From positions 39,744 through 103,743 of the forward strand of contig JAVBKV010000019.1 in NCBI GenBank assembly GCA_031553885.1: 64,000 bases of DNA, written 5' to 3'. The notes under the pieces were generated by a model. That model saw only the letters and a list, made by a program, of their open reading frames with translations, did no database searches and was not told the DNA's origin. The position numbers and the translations under genes are program-made. Source of the DNA: JAVBKV01 sp031553885 (GTDB taxonomy: Bacteria > Bacteroidota > Bacteroidia > Bacteroidales > Azobacteroidaceae). Below are positions 18,924 through 26,751 of the stretch, in pieces. Each line of letters opens with the position of its first letter. Position 1 is the first letter of the stretch.

Positions 18924-18979
18924 CACCAATAGGAATAAAATTGTGCTTGATTATTTTTAATTTTAATTCAACACCGGAT

Positions 18980-19534
18980 CTATAAGAAGATTGCAAGAAA
19001 ACAGGAAATCACATTGCGAATATCTTTCAGGGCAAGGCTCAGTTGGTTTTCGACGGTTTTCTTGCTGATATTAAGTTCCTGAGCAATCCTGTCATTGGTA
19101 AGCCCTTCTTCTTTGCTCATTTGATAAATCCGCTTACGTTGGACGGGCATTTGCTGTACCATCAATCGGATTAATAGCTCTTTTTCCTTGGCGAATAATA
19201 GTTCATCGGGACTTTCACTACTTTCTGCCTGGGGGTACCGACTAATAAAGGAGTCATGAACAAGTTTATGTTCGAGGAAATTGAAAGCTGCATTTCTGGC
19301 CATCGTATACAACAAAGCATTCAATGACTTCTGTGGATCAATCTTTTCATGATTGATCCATAGCTTCATGAAAAGATCCTGGGTCAACTCTTCAGCATCA
19401 GCCTCCGACTTCAACAAGCCATAAATAAAGTTTTTTATTTTGAAATAATAAACGATAAAAACCTGATCAAAAGCGTTATGATCTCCCAACCGCAGGGCTT
19501 CAATTGTTTTTAGATTTATATCAGACACCGTCAT
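18980..19534 (-). CDS. ECF RNA polymerase sigma factor
   Basis: Sigma-70 family extracytoplasmic-function regulator of 184 residues. Region 2 reads ALRLGDHNAFDQVFIVYY to DAEELTQDLFMKLW, and region 4 has the helix-turn-helix GLTNDRIAQELNISKKTVEN followed by QLSLALKDIR. Gene order sigma, FecR, TonB receptor is the classic Bacteroidota signalling unit, and the sigma factor should drive the receptor gene. A nine-codon ORF with a strong GGAGG site overlaps its start in another frame, suggesting coupling or an N-terminal frame difference. Confidence 0.92.
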   Translation of the reverse strand: MTVSDINLKTIEALRLGDHNAFDQVFIVYYFKIKNFIYGLLKSEADAEELTQDLFMKLWINHEKIDPQKSLNALLYTMARNAAFNFLEHKLVHDSFISRYPQAESSESPDELLFAKEKELLIRLMVQQMPVQRKRIYQMSKEEGLTNDRIAQELNISKKTVENQLSLALKDIRNVISCFLAIFL

Positions 19535-19560
19535 TTAAATTTTCAGACATAAATTCCTCC
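19521..19560 (-). promoter_or_regulatory. Strong ribosome-binding site and 9-codon leader ORF overlapping the sigma start
   Basis: On the minus strand GGAGG (19556-19560) stands five bases before an ATG at 19550 that encodes MSENLNDGV and stops at 19521, inside the sigma gene whose own ATG is at 19534. Strong Shine-Dalgarno sites are unusual in this phylum. It could couple translation, or the sigma start could be altered by a frame difference. Confidence 0.5.
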
Positions 19561-19641
19561 ATTTTCTAATATAAGAACGTTATCTGATTAAATCCTATTG
19601 CTTTCTCTTGGTTGAAATTTATCTTTTTTATTCAAAATAGA

Positions 19642-20067
19642 CTAAATCTCGCTCAGGTTCACCTGGGCAATACTGGATAAATTCTTTTTACGGATCACCT
19701 CGCGCGCCGCTTCTGTTTCGTTGGTCCGGAGGATCAATACTCCTGTAGTCCGGGTAGAAAAGCAATACATGTACTCAATACTGACCCCGGCCTGTGTAAA
19801 ATACTCGATCGTACGGGCAAATTGTCCGGGACGGGATTCGGTAACTACGGCAAAAACCTCACTCAGGTTGGCGCTGATCCGGTTTTCTTTCAACACCTGG
19901 ATTGCTTTATGCGGGTCTGTCGTAATCAATCGTAAAATACCGAATTCGGACGTATCGGCCACTGTTGCGGCAATAATACGTACATCTTCCTGGGCAATCA
20001 GGCTGAGAATTTCATTCAGCCGGCCGAACTTATTTTCTAAAAAAACGGAAATTTGTTGAATTGTCAT
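19642..20067 (-). CDS. Tandem ACT-domain protein
   Basis: Small cytoplasmic protein of 141 residues made of two ACT-like domains: the first begins ISVFLENKFGRLNEILSLIA and the second FAVVTESRPGQFARTIEYFT. ACT domains bind amino acids. It begins two bases after the phenylacetate-CoA ligase stop and is surely co-transcribed; this gene pair recurs in Bacteroidota and archaea and is thought to act in aromatic amino-acid or arylacetate metabolism. No catalytic residues, so it is probably a regulatory sensor. Confidence 0.85.
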   Translation of the reverse strand: MTIQQISVFLENKFGRLNEILSLIAQEDVRIIAATVADTSEFGILRLITTDPHKAIQVLKENRISANLSEVFAVVTESRPGQFARTIEYFTQAGVSIEYMYCFSTRTTGVLILRTNETEAAREVIRKKNLSSIAQVNLSEI

Positions 20068-20069
20068 GA

Positions 20070-21371
20070 TTAAAATGTTCTAAGGTCTTTTACTCTCACG
20101 GCTTTTCCTTCGCTTTGCGGCAGGGAGCCTTTTTCTACTAATTTCACTTTAGGAGTCAGCAGGATCTCATCTTTCAACTGATGGGTAATCCGCTTCGTGA
20201 GGCCTTGCAATTGAGAATAATCGTCGGTAAACAGATCGCTTAATTCCACTTCCACCAACATTTCGTCATTATTTCCAACGGTTTCCAGAGTAATCAGGTA
20301 GTTCATTCCCAGCTCCTTGAATTGCATCAGGATTTTCTCAATCTGTATCGGGAAAATATTCACCCCTTTGAGGATCATCATATCATCGCTTCTTCCCTGG
20401 AAGCGGTCGATGCGGCGATGGGTACGTCCGCAAGCGCATTCCCCAGGAAGGAAACGGGTCAGGTCGCGGGTCCGGTAACGGATCAACGGCATGGCTTCCC
20501 GCCGGAGGGTGGTCAGCACCAATTCTCCGATCTCTCCTTCCGGAACCGGTTGCAGGGTTACCGGGTCTATCAGCTCGGCAATGACGTAATCTTCCCAGAT
20601 GTGTAATCCATTTTGTACCGGGCACTCGAAAGCGACTCCCGGACCGTTCATTTCCGACATTCCGAAACAGTTGTACGCCTTGACTCCCAACATGTTTTCA
20701 ATCCGTCGACGTTGTTCTTCCGAATGAGGTTCAGCTCCGATGATCAGGGTTGTCAGACGGGTATCTTTTTTCGGATCGTATCCCGATTCATAAAACATTT
20801 CTGCCAGGCGGGTAGCATAACTCGGAATAGCATGAATCGCTGTCGTTCCAAAATCGAGGATGAATTTAATCTGGCGTTTAGTATTTCCCGCAGCAGCCGG
20901 AACGGTCAGGGATCCCAGTTTTTCCGCTCCGTATTGAAAACCTAATCCCCCGGTAAACATACCATACCCGGATGTATTCTGGAAAACATCGCTGTCTCTC
21001 AGTCCAACCATGTACATGCAACGGGCTACCTGGTTCGCCCAGTCGTCCAGATCCTGCTGGCTGTGAAAAACCACAGTCGGGTTGCCGGTCGTCCCACTGG
21101 AGGAATGCAAGCGAACGCATTCCTTCAGAGGAATGGAAACAAATCCGTAAGGATAGTTATTACGCAGGTCGTCCTTGGTTGTAAAGGGAAGTTTCTGCAA
21201 ATCGTCAAGTGAACGAATCGAAGAGGAATCCATTCCTTTTTCCTTCATCAGCTTTTCATAATAAGGGGATTGCATGGCCTGCTTTACCGTATATTGAAGC
21301 CGGGATATCTGTAGTTTTTCTAATTCCGGACGAGACATGGTCTCGATTTCCGGTTGCCAGTAAGGGGTCAT
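20070..21371 (-). CDS. paaK: Phenylacetate-CoA ligase
   Basis: Adenylate-forming enzyme that couples phenylacetate (or another aryl acid) to CoA with ATP. The 433-residue protein has the phosphate-binding motif HSSSGTTGNPTVVFHSQ near residues 88-104, the adenine-binding YNCFGMSEMNGPG near residue 235, and RTRDLTRFLPG followed by FQGRSDDMMILKGVNIFP near residue 330. Length and motifs match PaaK. No downstream phenylacetate epoxidase genes are present, so the likely role is salvage of arylacetates produced by keto-acid ferredoxin oxidoreductases. Its leader holds an inverted repeat at 21381-21412. Confidence 0.93.
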   Translation of the reverse strand: MTPYWQPEIETMSRPELEKLQISRLQYTVKQAMQSPYYEKLMKEKGMDSSSIRSLDDLQKLPFTTKDDLRNNYPYGFVSIPLKECVRLHSSSGTTGNPTVVFHSQQDLDDWANQVARCMYMVGLRDSDVFQNTSGYGMFTGGLGFQYGAEKLGSLTVPAAAGNTKRQIKFILDFGTTAIHAIPSYATRLAEMFYESGYDPKKDTRLTTLIIGAEPHSEEQRRRIENMLGVKAYNCFGMSEMNGPGVAFECPVQNGLHIWEDYVIAELIDPVTLQPVPEGEIGELVLTTLRREAMPLIRYRTRDLTRFLPGECACGRTHRRIDRFQGRSDDMMILKGVNIFPIQIEKILMQFKELGMNYLITLETVGNNDEMLVEVELSDLFTDDYSQLQGLTKRITHQLKDEILLTPKVKLVEKGSLPQSEGKAVRVKDLRTF

Positions 21372-21380
21372 AAAAATAAA

Positions 21381-21412
21381 TTTGCAACTAAATAATTAAA
21401 TCTAGTTGCAAA
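21381..21412. promoter_or_regulatory. Inverted repeat in the paaK leader (candidate operator)
   Basis: TTTGCAACTA (21381-21390) and TAGTTGCAAA (21403-21412) are perfect 10-base arms with a 12-base spacer. A minus-strand TATATTTG -7 box overlaps its outer edge near 21409-21416, so the palindrome lies across the likely transcription start of paaK. Confidence 0.5.
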
Positions 21413-21450
21413 TATACAAAAACAATTAAACTTATCTAACTTTCTAACAA

Positions 21451-23205
21451 TTATCTATCCAATCCTACTTTACCGATACCCACACTTCCGACCGATTTTG
21501 TTTTCGGTTCCGATTTGTAGGTTATTTTACCGATGCCGTTTACTCCTCCTTTGAGGTGCTGAACCGGATTACAACGAATCGATCCGACTCCTTCTACTTT
21601 GGCATAAACCGTATCGGCAACCATTTCAATCGCCTTGATTTCTCCGGCACCTTTAAGATGCAAACCGGCATTTGTTGCCTTTCCTCCGAGGCTTACAGAA
21701 CCCACTCCGTCGAGGTTTACATCCACCTTCTCACAATACAGGCTATCAGCCCGGAAACTTCCTGCTCCGTCAATCTCGACATCAAAATGGTTTGCTTTGA
21801 ACGCATTTGGCAACGTAACTCCTCCTATTGATTTTATTTTGACTCCTTTCAACGATGGAGTTTCCAAACGAACGACCATCAATGCCTCCTGTTTGAACCG
21901 GTAACCTTTCTGCATGGACAGGCTCAACTCTCCATTCTCTACTGTCCAGACCACTTTATCTATAAAATTCGAATCTCCGTTGATCACAATACGAGGCGTA
22001 TCACTTTTAGATTGTACAATACTCAGGTTGGCGATAAAAAGCTCGTCCATCTTCAAGGTCTTAAAAGCAGGTAATGTTTCTTCCCGGTCAGTCAGCATTC
22101 CGTTACCTTCAATAACTTCAACAGGGTTATTATTATCAGAATCTCCCCAAGTAACACTCCATGAATGATCTCCATTCGGAATATTGGACAGGTTGATATG
22201 AAATCCCGATGAAACCAATACAATAACAGCAGCTACCCAGGCAATGAAACTTACCCATTTTACACCCTTATGCAGAGGTTTTAATTTGGCGAAGTAAGCA
22301 ACAATCGAATAGATCAAAGCAACCAGAGGAATCGCAATAATAAAGATAAAAGCGATTGTCGCCACCACCGGATGGCTGAATGTCAATACGGAACCTGTTG
22401 CTCCGAATATGCCGCCAACCAAACCGCTCCCGGCACCAAACAAGCCTCCTCCAATTCCAAAAAGAACTCCAAATAAAACAATCAGGATGATAACCAATAC
22501 AAAAACCATCGGTATTCCGATCAGGCATCCGAAACCAACCAGGCAAACCTTCAGAAAGGCGACGATGAAATCCAACACTCCGGCAATACAGCCTTTATTT
22601 TCCTGTTGTACAGGAGCATTTTCAGCAGCCACCGTTTTTCCTATGTTTTCCAATGTAATGGCTTCCCCACGCATTTCCAGTTTCTGCTCGGCAGTCAGAG
22701 CTCCCGGAACAATCATCCAGATAAGCAGGTAGACCGGAACAAACCAGAAAGAAGTAGCAAACATCAGGATGATGAAAATGATTCGTACCGGTATCACATT
22801 CCAGTTGAAATAAGCGGCAATTCCCGAACATACCCCGCCAAACATCTTATCATCCACGTTCCGGTACAGCTTCTTTTTTTTCCGTTCTTCAGTATGTAAC
22901 GGCTGATGAGGTCTTTCAGGTTCCCCGGCTTCTGAAATTTCGGCATCACCGAAATCAGCAGGACGACCCATCCGCTCGATCACCGCCTCAACATGCTCGA
23001 TTGTGATTACCTGGTAACCCAGGCGGATTCTTTCGCTGAATAATTCCTCTATACGAGACTCAAAATCAGCTATGATTTCTGCAGAACCCTCTTCTTTACG
23101 AAAATAAACCCGTAAGTTAGAAAGGTAATTATCTAATAATGCATACGCATCTTCATCAATATTGAACACCCTTCCGTTGAGGTTGACTGTTAATGTCTTT
23201 TTCAT
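21451..23205 (-). CDS. PspC-domain membrane protein with C-terminal GIN (DUF2807) domain
   Basis: Membrane protein of 584 residues. An N-terminal region (1-105) precedes a PspC domain, LYRNVDDKMFGGVCSGIAAY near residues 113-132, with its hydrophobic helix. About four further helices follow (residues of about 205-340), including a glycine-rich stretch. The C-terminal 200 residues form a beta-rich GIN/adhesin-head domain starting near FKTLKMDELFIANLSI. PspC proteins respond to envelope stress; the second domain may sense or bind at the surface. It lies 11 bases downstream of a PadR regulator, a pairing common in Bacteroidota. Exact function unknown. Confidence 0.85.
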   Translation of the reverse strand: MKKTLTVNLNGRVFNIDEDAYALLDNYLSNLRVYFRKEEGSAEIIADFESRIEELFSERIRLGYQVITIEHVEAVIERMGRPADFGDAEISEAGEPERPHQPLHTEERKKKKLYRNVDDKMFGGVCSGIAAYFNWNVIPVRIIFIILMFATSFWFVPVYLLIWMIVPGALTAEQKLEMRGEAITLENIGKTVAAENAPVQQENKGCIAGVLDFIVAFLKVCLVGFGCLIGIPMVFVLVIILIVLFGVLFGIGGGLFGAGSGLVGGIFGATGSVLTFSHPVVATIAFIFIIAIPLVALIYSIVAYFAKLKPLHKGVKWVSFIAWVAAVIVLVSSGFHINLSNIPNGDHSWSVTWGDSDNNNPVEVIEGNGMLTDREETLPAFKTLKMDELFIANLSIVQSKSDTPRIVINGDSNFIDKVVWTVENGELSLSMQKGYRFKQEALMVVRLETPSLKGVKIKSIGGVTLPNAFKANHFDVEIDGAGSFRADSLYCEKVDVNLDGVGSVSLGGKATNAGLHLKGAGEIKAIEMVADTVYAKVEGVGSIRCNPVQHLKGGVNGIGKITYKSEPKTKSVGSVGIGKVGLDR

Positions 23206-23216
23206 ATCTGTAGTTT

Positions 23217-23543
23217 TTATAGATTTTTCAAATGATTAATCGTCTCGTTTATTTCTGTCCAGGCTAAGCCGAGTTCCGACAAAAACTCCTCCCCTTCTTT
23301 CGTCAGGGCGTAATATTTCCGCGGAGGTCCCTGCGTCGACTCAATCCATTCGTAGCTGAGCAAATCCATATTTTTCAGCCGGGTCAACAAAGGATACAGG
23401 GTACCCTCTACCACTAGCAACCGTGCATCCTGCAATTTCTGGATAATATCCGTAGCATAGGCCGGTTCCCGTTGCAGAATCAGAAGAATACAATACTCGA
23501 GTATTCCCTTCCGCATTTGTGATTTTACATTATCTGCTTTCAT
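23217..23543 (-). CDS. PadR-family transcriptional regulator
   Basis: Winged-helix repressor of 108 residues: MRKGILEYCILLILQREPAY, then the recognition region DARLLVVEGTLYPLLTRLKN and the wing QGPPRKYYALTKEGEEFL. Starting at the ATG at 23543 gives the normal PadR length; a longer frame from 23645 would cross the promoter. It is the first gene of an operon with the PspC protein. A TATCTTTG -7 box (minus strand) lies at 23564-23571 and a palindrome just upstream, so autorepression is likely. Confidence 0.92.
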   Translation of the reverse strand: MKADNVKSQMRKGILEYCILLILQREPAYATDIIQKLQDARLLVVEGTLYPLLTRLKNMDLLSYEWIESTQGPPRKYYALTKEGEEFLSELGLAWTEINETINHLKNL

Positions 23544-23592
23544 ATATTTTTCGTTTAATAATACAAAGATATAATGTTTTATAATACCTTGC

Positions 23593-23610
23593 AATACATA
23601 GTACTGTATT
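23593..23610. promoter_or_regulatory. Candidate PadR operator
   Basis: AATACA-TAGTAC-TGTATT is a perfect 6-base-arm palindrome. It sits where the -33 element of the minus-strand padR promoter would be, about 20 bases beyond the TATCTTTG box at 23564-23571. Confidence 0.45.
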
Positions 23611-23812
23611 TTAATGTATTTTAACAAATAATCATTAGATAACAATTACTTTACAGCCATTCTTTATTTTTTTTTCCAATTGTAAATATTTAATAATCAA
23701 ATGAATAGTTCCGGATGATTATGTGATAACATCAGAGAACTGCGATGATCCTTCAATCCTATTTTCTAACTGTGAAACCAAGGTTTTTCTTTTTCAAATA
23801 AATTTTAATTTG

Positions 23813-23820
23813 TATGTTTG
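23813..23820 (+). promoter_or_regulatory. -7 box before the orphan exported gene
   Basis: TATGTTTG fits TAnnTTTG and lies 32 bases before the ATG at 23853. Confidence 0.4.
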
Positions 23821-23852
23821 TGAATGGTTAAGTGAAATTAATGCCATGAAGT

Positions 23853-24656
23853 ATGAGAAACATTCTATTATTTTCATCTTTATTATACTCATTTTGTTTT
23901 GGTCAAGTTGATCCTTACTACAATAGGCAGCTTAACGAATATTTCAACCCACAACAAATAGATTTTAGCAAGGAATATTTTGACTTACAAAGCAAACAAT
24001 ATTCAAAAGATAAAAATCAACTTCAACAATCGTTGAGTTATGATTACAGTTCGATTTGGCTAACTGAAAACACACAACAAAATGGCGTTATAGGACTTAA
24101 TTATCAACGTATACAAATACATATAAGCAAAGTAACCAAAAGTAAAAATTCTCCTGATACTTATTTAATAATTGGCAAATCAAAAGTCAACAATAATATT
24201 TGTAATTTTTCAGGAGAAATTAAACTTATAAATTTTTTTTACACAGATCGTGATAATTCTGAATTTACAAAATGTGCCGATTTATTTGCCAGTTATGTTT
24301 TCTATGAAGACAGCACACAAAATCATAGTGGCATGTTTAAGGGGATAATGGAATGTGCTGTTTACCTTGATAAAACAAAAATATTATTAGATGAGTCAAT
24401 GGATGTCACAGACGGTTATTGGAACCGAACATTCGTCGGAACTTGGACTGATTACACAACTCAAAAATCGAAAAAATGTATTTGGGGCGATTATCGTCTT
24501 CCTTTTACCTTTGACTTTGATTGTGGAGACGGAGAAATGGTTGTTTGCGACAAATATGTAAAGAATGGTTGGCAAACATTCAATGCTGGCACGGAATATA
24601 TCAGTTCCGAGGATGATAAATGGGTATTTAAAGATAGATGGTGGATAGAGAAATGA
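23853..24656 (+). CDS. Hypothetical exported protein, AT-rich
   Basis: I do not recognise this 267-residue protein. It begins with a plausible signal peptide (MRNILLFSSLLYSFCFGQ) and is rich in Asn, Tyr, Asp and Lys. Four cysteines in the second half (in NNNICNF, TKCADL, MECAVY and FDCGDG, with one more near KKCIW and VVCDK) could form disulfides in the periplasm. Base composition is distinctly more AT-rich than its neighbours, and it is alone on its strand, so recent acquisition is possible. A terminator hairpin follows 34 bases after the stop. Confidence 0.6.
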   Translation: MRNILLFSSLLYSFCFGQVDPYYNRQLNEYFNPQQIDFSKEYFDLQSKQYSKDKNQLQQSLSYDYSSIWLTENTQQNGVIGLNYQRIQIHISKVTKSKNSPDTYLIIGKSKVNNNICNFSGEIKLINFFYTDRDNSEFTKCADLFASYVFYEDSTQNHSGMFKGIMECAVYLDKTKILLDESMDVTDGYWNRTFVGTWTDYTTQKSKKCIWGDYRLPFTFDFDCGDGEMVVCDKYVKNGWQTFNAGTEYISSEDDKWVFKDRWWIEK

Positions 24657-24690
24657 AAGAAAAGATAATTCAATATCTTCGACAAAAAAG

Positions 24691-24718
24691 TTAGGGGCTA
24701 CAATTTGAAAGCCCCTAA
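24691..24718. terminator. Terminator hairpin between convergent genes
   Basis: TTAGGGGCT (24691-24699) and AGCCCCTAA (24710-24718) are perfect 9-base arms around a 10-base loop. It lies between the orphan gene and the convergent end of uxaA and may serve both. Confidence 0.7.
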
Positions 24719-24745
24719 TTATAAAATAAGTAACTATTTTTAATT

Positions 24746-26233
24746 TTACAATGTTACCCCGCTTTTGAATATCGCGATTTCCTTGAAACCGGACTCTTCA
24801 TGTTTCAGTTTTTTTCCGTTGGCTGTTTCGATGATCAGGTCGATGAAGCGTTTCAACAGATCATCCATACTTTCTCCTTCCAGTACACTTCCGGCATTGA
24901 AATCGATCCAGTTTTGTTTGAAATTATAAAGATTCGTATTCGTCGAGATCTTCATGGTCGGAACAAAACTACCGAATGGAGTTCCGCGGCCGGTGGTAAA
25001 CAATACGATCTGACAACCCGAAAGCGCCAGGGAGGACGATGCAACCAGGTCGTTACCAGGAGCATTAAGCAGGTTCAAACCGGGGGTTTTTACCGGTTGA
25101 GCATATTCCAGGACATCCACCACTTCGGCACTTCCTCCTTTTTGAGTACAACCTAAAGATTTATCTTCCAGGGTTGTAATTCCTCCTGCCTTGTTTCCTG
25201 GAGAAGGATTTTCATAAATAGGCTGATCAAAATGACGGAAATATTCTTTAAAATTATTGATCAGACTAACCGTGTTTTCAAAAACATTCCGGTTTATAGC
25301 ACGGTTCATCAGGATGGTTTCGGCCCCGAACATTTCCGGAACCTCTGTCAGGATGGTAGTTCCTCCCTGGGCAATCAGCCAGTCGGAAAAGCGTCCGACC
25401 AATGGATTGGCCGTAATCCCTGAGAATCCATCGCTACCTCCGCATTTCAATCCGACTTTCAGGGTAGAAAGAGGTAATTCTTCCCGGTTGTCTTTCCGCA
25501 TCCGCTCTACCAGTTCTTTCATGAGTTCAAAACCGGTTTCCACTTCGTCTTTTACCTCCTGGGCAATCAGGAAACGAAGCCGTTCAGGATCCCATTCTCC
25601 CATTACCTTTTTGAAAGCCGACTGCTGGTTATTTTCACATCCTAGGCTCAATACCAATACACCTCCTGCATTCGGATGCTTCGCCAGAGCCGCTAACGCT
25701 TTCTGCGTATTCAGGTGATCATCTCCTAACTGAGAGCAACCGTAATTATGCGTATAAACATGAATATCGTCGATGTGGGAAACATCCAACTCTGTTTTTA
25801 CCCGGTTGACAATAGCCTGGGCTTGCCCGTTGACACAACCTACAGTCGGAACGATCCACAATTCGTTGCGAATACCCACTTCTCCGTTGTACCGCAAATA
25901 CCCCTTGATTTTCAGATCGCTTTTAGGAATATTCAGATCCACTTTTACGGGATTGTACGTATATTGCAGGTTATCGTGCAGATTGGTTTTAATATTGTGT
26001 GTATGTACATGCTCTCCGGCCTGGATAGTCATTAATGCATGACCGATCGGATAGCCGTATTTGATCACGTTTTCTCCTTCCTGAATAGTCCGGATAGCAA
26101 ATTTATGCCCGGTTTCCACCGGATTTTTAATGGTAATATCTTGTCCGTCGACGTTCAGGACCTGTCCTTCGGTCAAAGGGAGCAATGCCACACAAACATT
26201 GTCCGCCGGATTGATTTTTAAATAGTTGTTCAT
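24746..26233 (-). CDS. uxaA: Altronate dehydratase
   Basis: Cytoplasmic enzyme that dehydrates D-altronate to 2-keto-3-deoxygluconate, the last specific step of galacturonate breakdown. The 495-residue protein has an N-terminal SAF-type domain (residues of about 1-85, with GHKFAIRTI and HVHTHNIKTNL) and the large UxaA catalytic domain with VPTVGCVNGQAQAIV, LSLGCENNQ, LKCGGSDGFSG and TTGRGTPFGSF. Length is full. It is the last gene of the uronate operon; its ATG overlaps the HIT gene stop in an ATGA. Confidence 0.95.
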   Translation of the reverse strand: MNNYLKINPADNVCVALLPLTEGQVLNVDGQDITIKNPVETGHKFAIRTIQEGENVIKYGYPIGHALMTIQAGEHVHTHNIKTNLHDNLQYTYNPVKVDLNIPKSDLKIKGYLRYNGEVGIRNELWIVPTVGCVNGQAQAIVNRVKTELDVSHIDDIHVYTHNYGCSQLGDDHLNTQKALAALAKHPNAGGVLVLSLGCENNQQSAFKKVMGEWDPERLRFLIAQEVKDEVETGFELMKELVERMRKDNREELPLSTLKVGLKCGGSDGFSGITANPLVGRFSDWLIAQGGTTILTEVPEMFGAETILMNRAINRNVFENTVSLINNFKEYFRHFDQPIYENPSPGNKAGGITTLEDKSLGCTQKGGSAEVVDVLEYAQPVKTPGLNLLNAPGNDLVASSSLALSGCQIVLFTTGRGTPFGSFVPTMKISTNTNLYNFKQNWIDFNAGSVLEGESMDDLLKRFIDLIIETANGKKLKHEESGFKEIAIFKSGVTL

Positions 26234-26649
26234 AATTCCGTTTGAATTTTTCTGATCATTTCAATATATTCGGCATCTGTCAAATACACTTGTTGCGGGT
26301 TCATCGTAAACGTACCGCCGAAATCCGGACCATCGATGTATTTGGGTGCCAGGTGTATGTGAAGATGTTTCAGTTTATCCGAATAAGCTCCATAATTGAT
26401 TTTTTCTGGATAAAAGGCCTTTTTAATGGCTGCCGCTACCCGGTTAACATCTTTCATGAACGCCAGCAACTCCTCATCATTCAATTGGTACAATTCTACG
26501 TCGTGATCTTTGTAGGCGACCACACAACGCCCTTTGTACGTTTGTTCTTTGAACAGAAATATCGTTGAAACATTCAAATCACAGATTTCGATCATCAGAT
26601 CGTGCTGCAATTGATTTCTTTCGCAGTATAAACAACCATTGTTTGCCAT
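26230..26649 (-). CDS. HIT-family nucleotide hydrolase
   Basis: Histidine-triad protein of 139 residues that hydrolyses nucleotide phosphoramidates or dinucleotides. The active-site triad is HLHIHLAP near residue 100, followed by KYIDGPDFGGTF; CLYCERN near the N-terminus resembles the zinc-binding part of HIT proteins. The ATG at 26649 is used; an earlier in-frame start would translate a GC-rich intergenic repeat. It is embedded in the uronate operon between uxaB and uxaA and coupled to uxaA by a 4-base overlap. Why it sits there is unclear. Confidence 0.87.
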   Translation of the reverse strand: MANNGCLYCERNQLQHDLMIEICDLNVSTIFLFKEQTYKGRCVVAYKDHDVELYQLNDEELLAFMKDVNRVAAAIKKAFYPEKINYGAYSDKLKHLHIHLAPKYIDGPDFGGTFTMNPQQVYLTDAEYIEMIRKIQTEL

Positions 26650-26697
26650 AGTTTTGTATTTTTTATCTTTTAACGGTTTATTAATAAAATAATAGGA

Positions 26698-26740
26698 TCC
26701 GCCTCTCCCCCTGCCCCCTCCAAAGGGGGAAAGGCGACCC
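26698..26740. repeat. Third copy of the CCCCCTGCCCCCTCC repeat
   Basis: The core CCCCCTGCCCCCTCC followed by AAAGGGGGA at about 26706-26730 matches both arms of the inverted repeat at 43338-43514. It contains its own short palindrome (CCCCCTCC/AAAGGGGG). Located in the uxaB-HIT gap. Confidence 0.7.
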
Positions 26741-26751
26741 ACTATTCTTTT

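Noticed and set aside
23723..23911. Short forward frame before the orphan gene
   Set aside because: It overlaps the promoter and start of the exported gene in another frame and shows no coding signal.
26650..26742. N-terminal extension of the HIT protein
   Set aside because: It would be translated from the CCCCCT intergenic repeat; the ATG at 26649 gives the normal HIT length.
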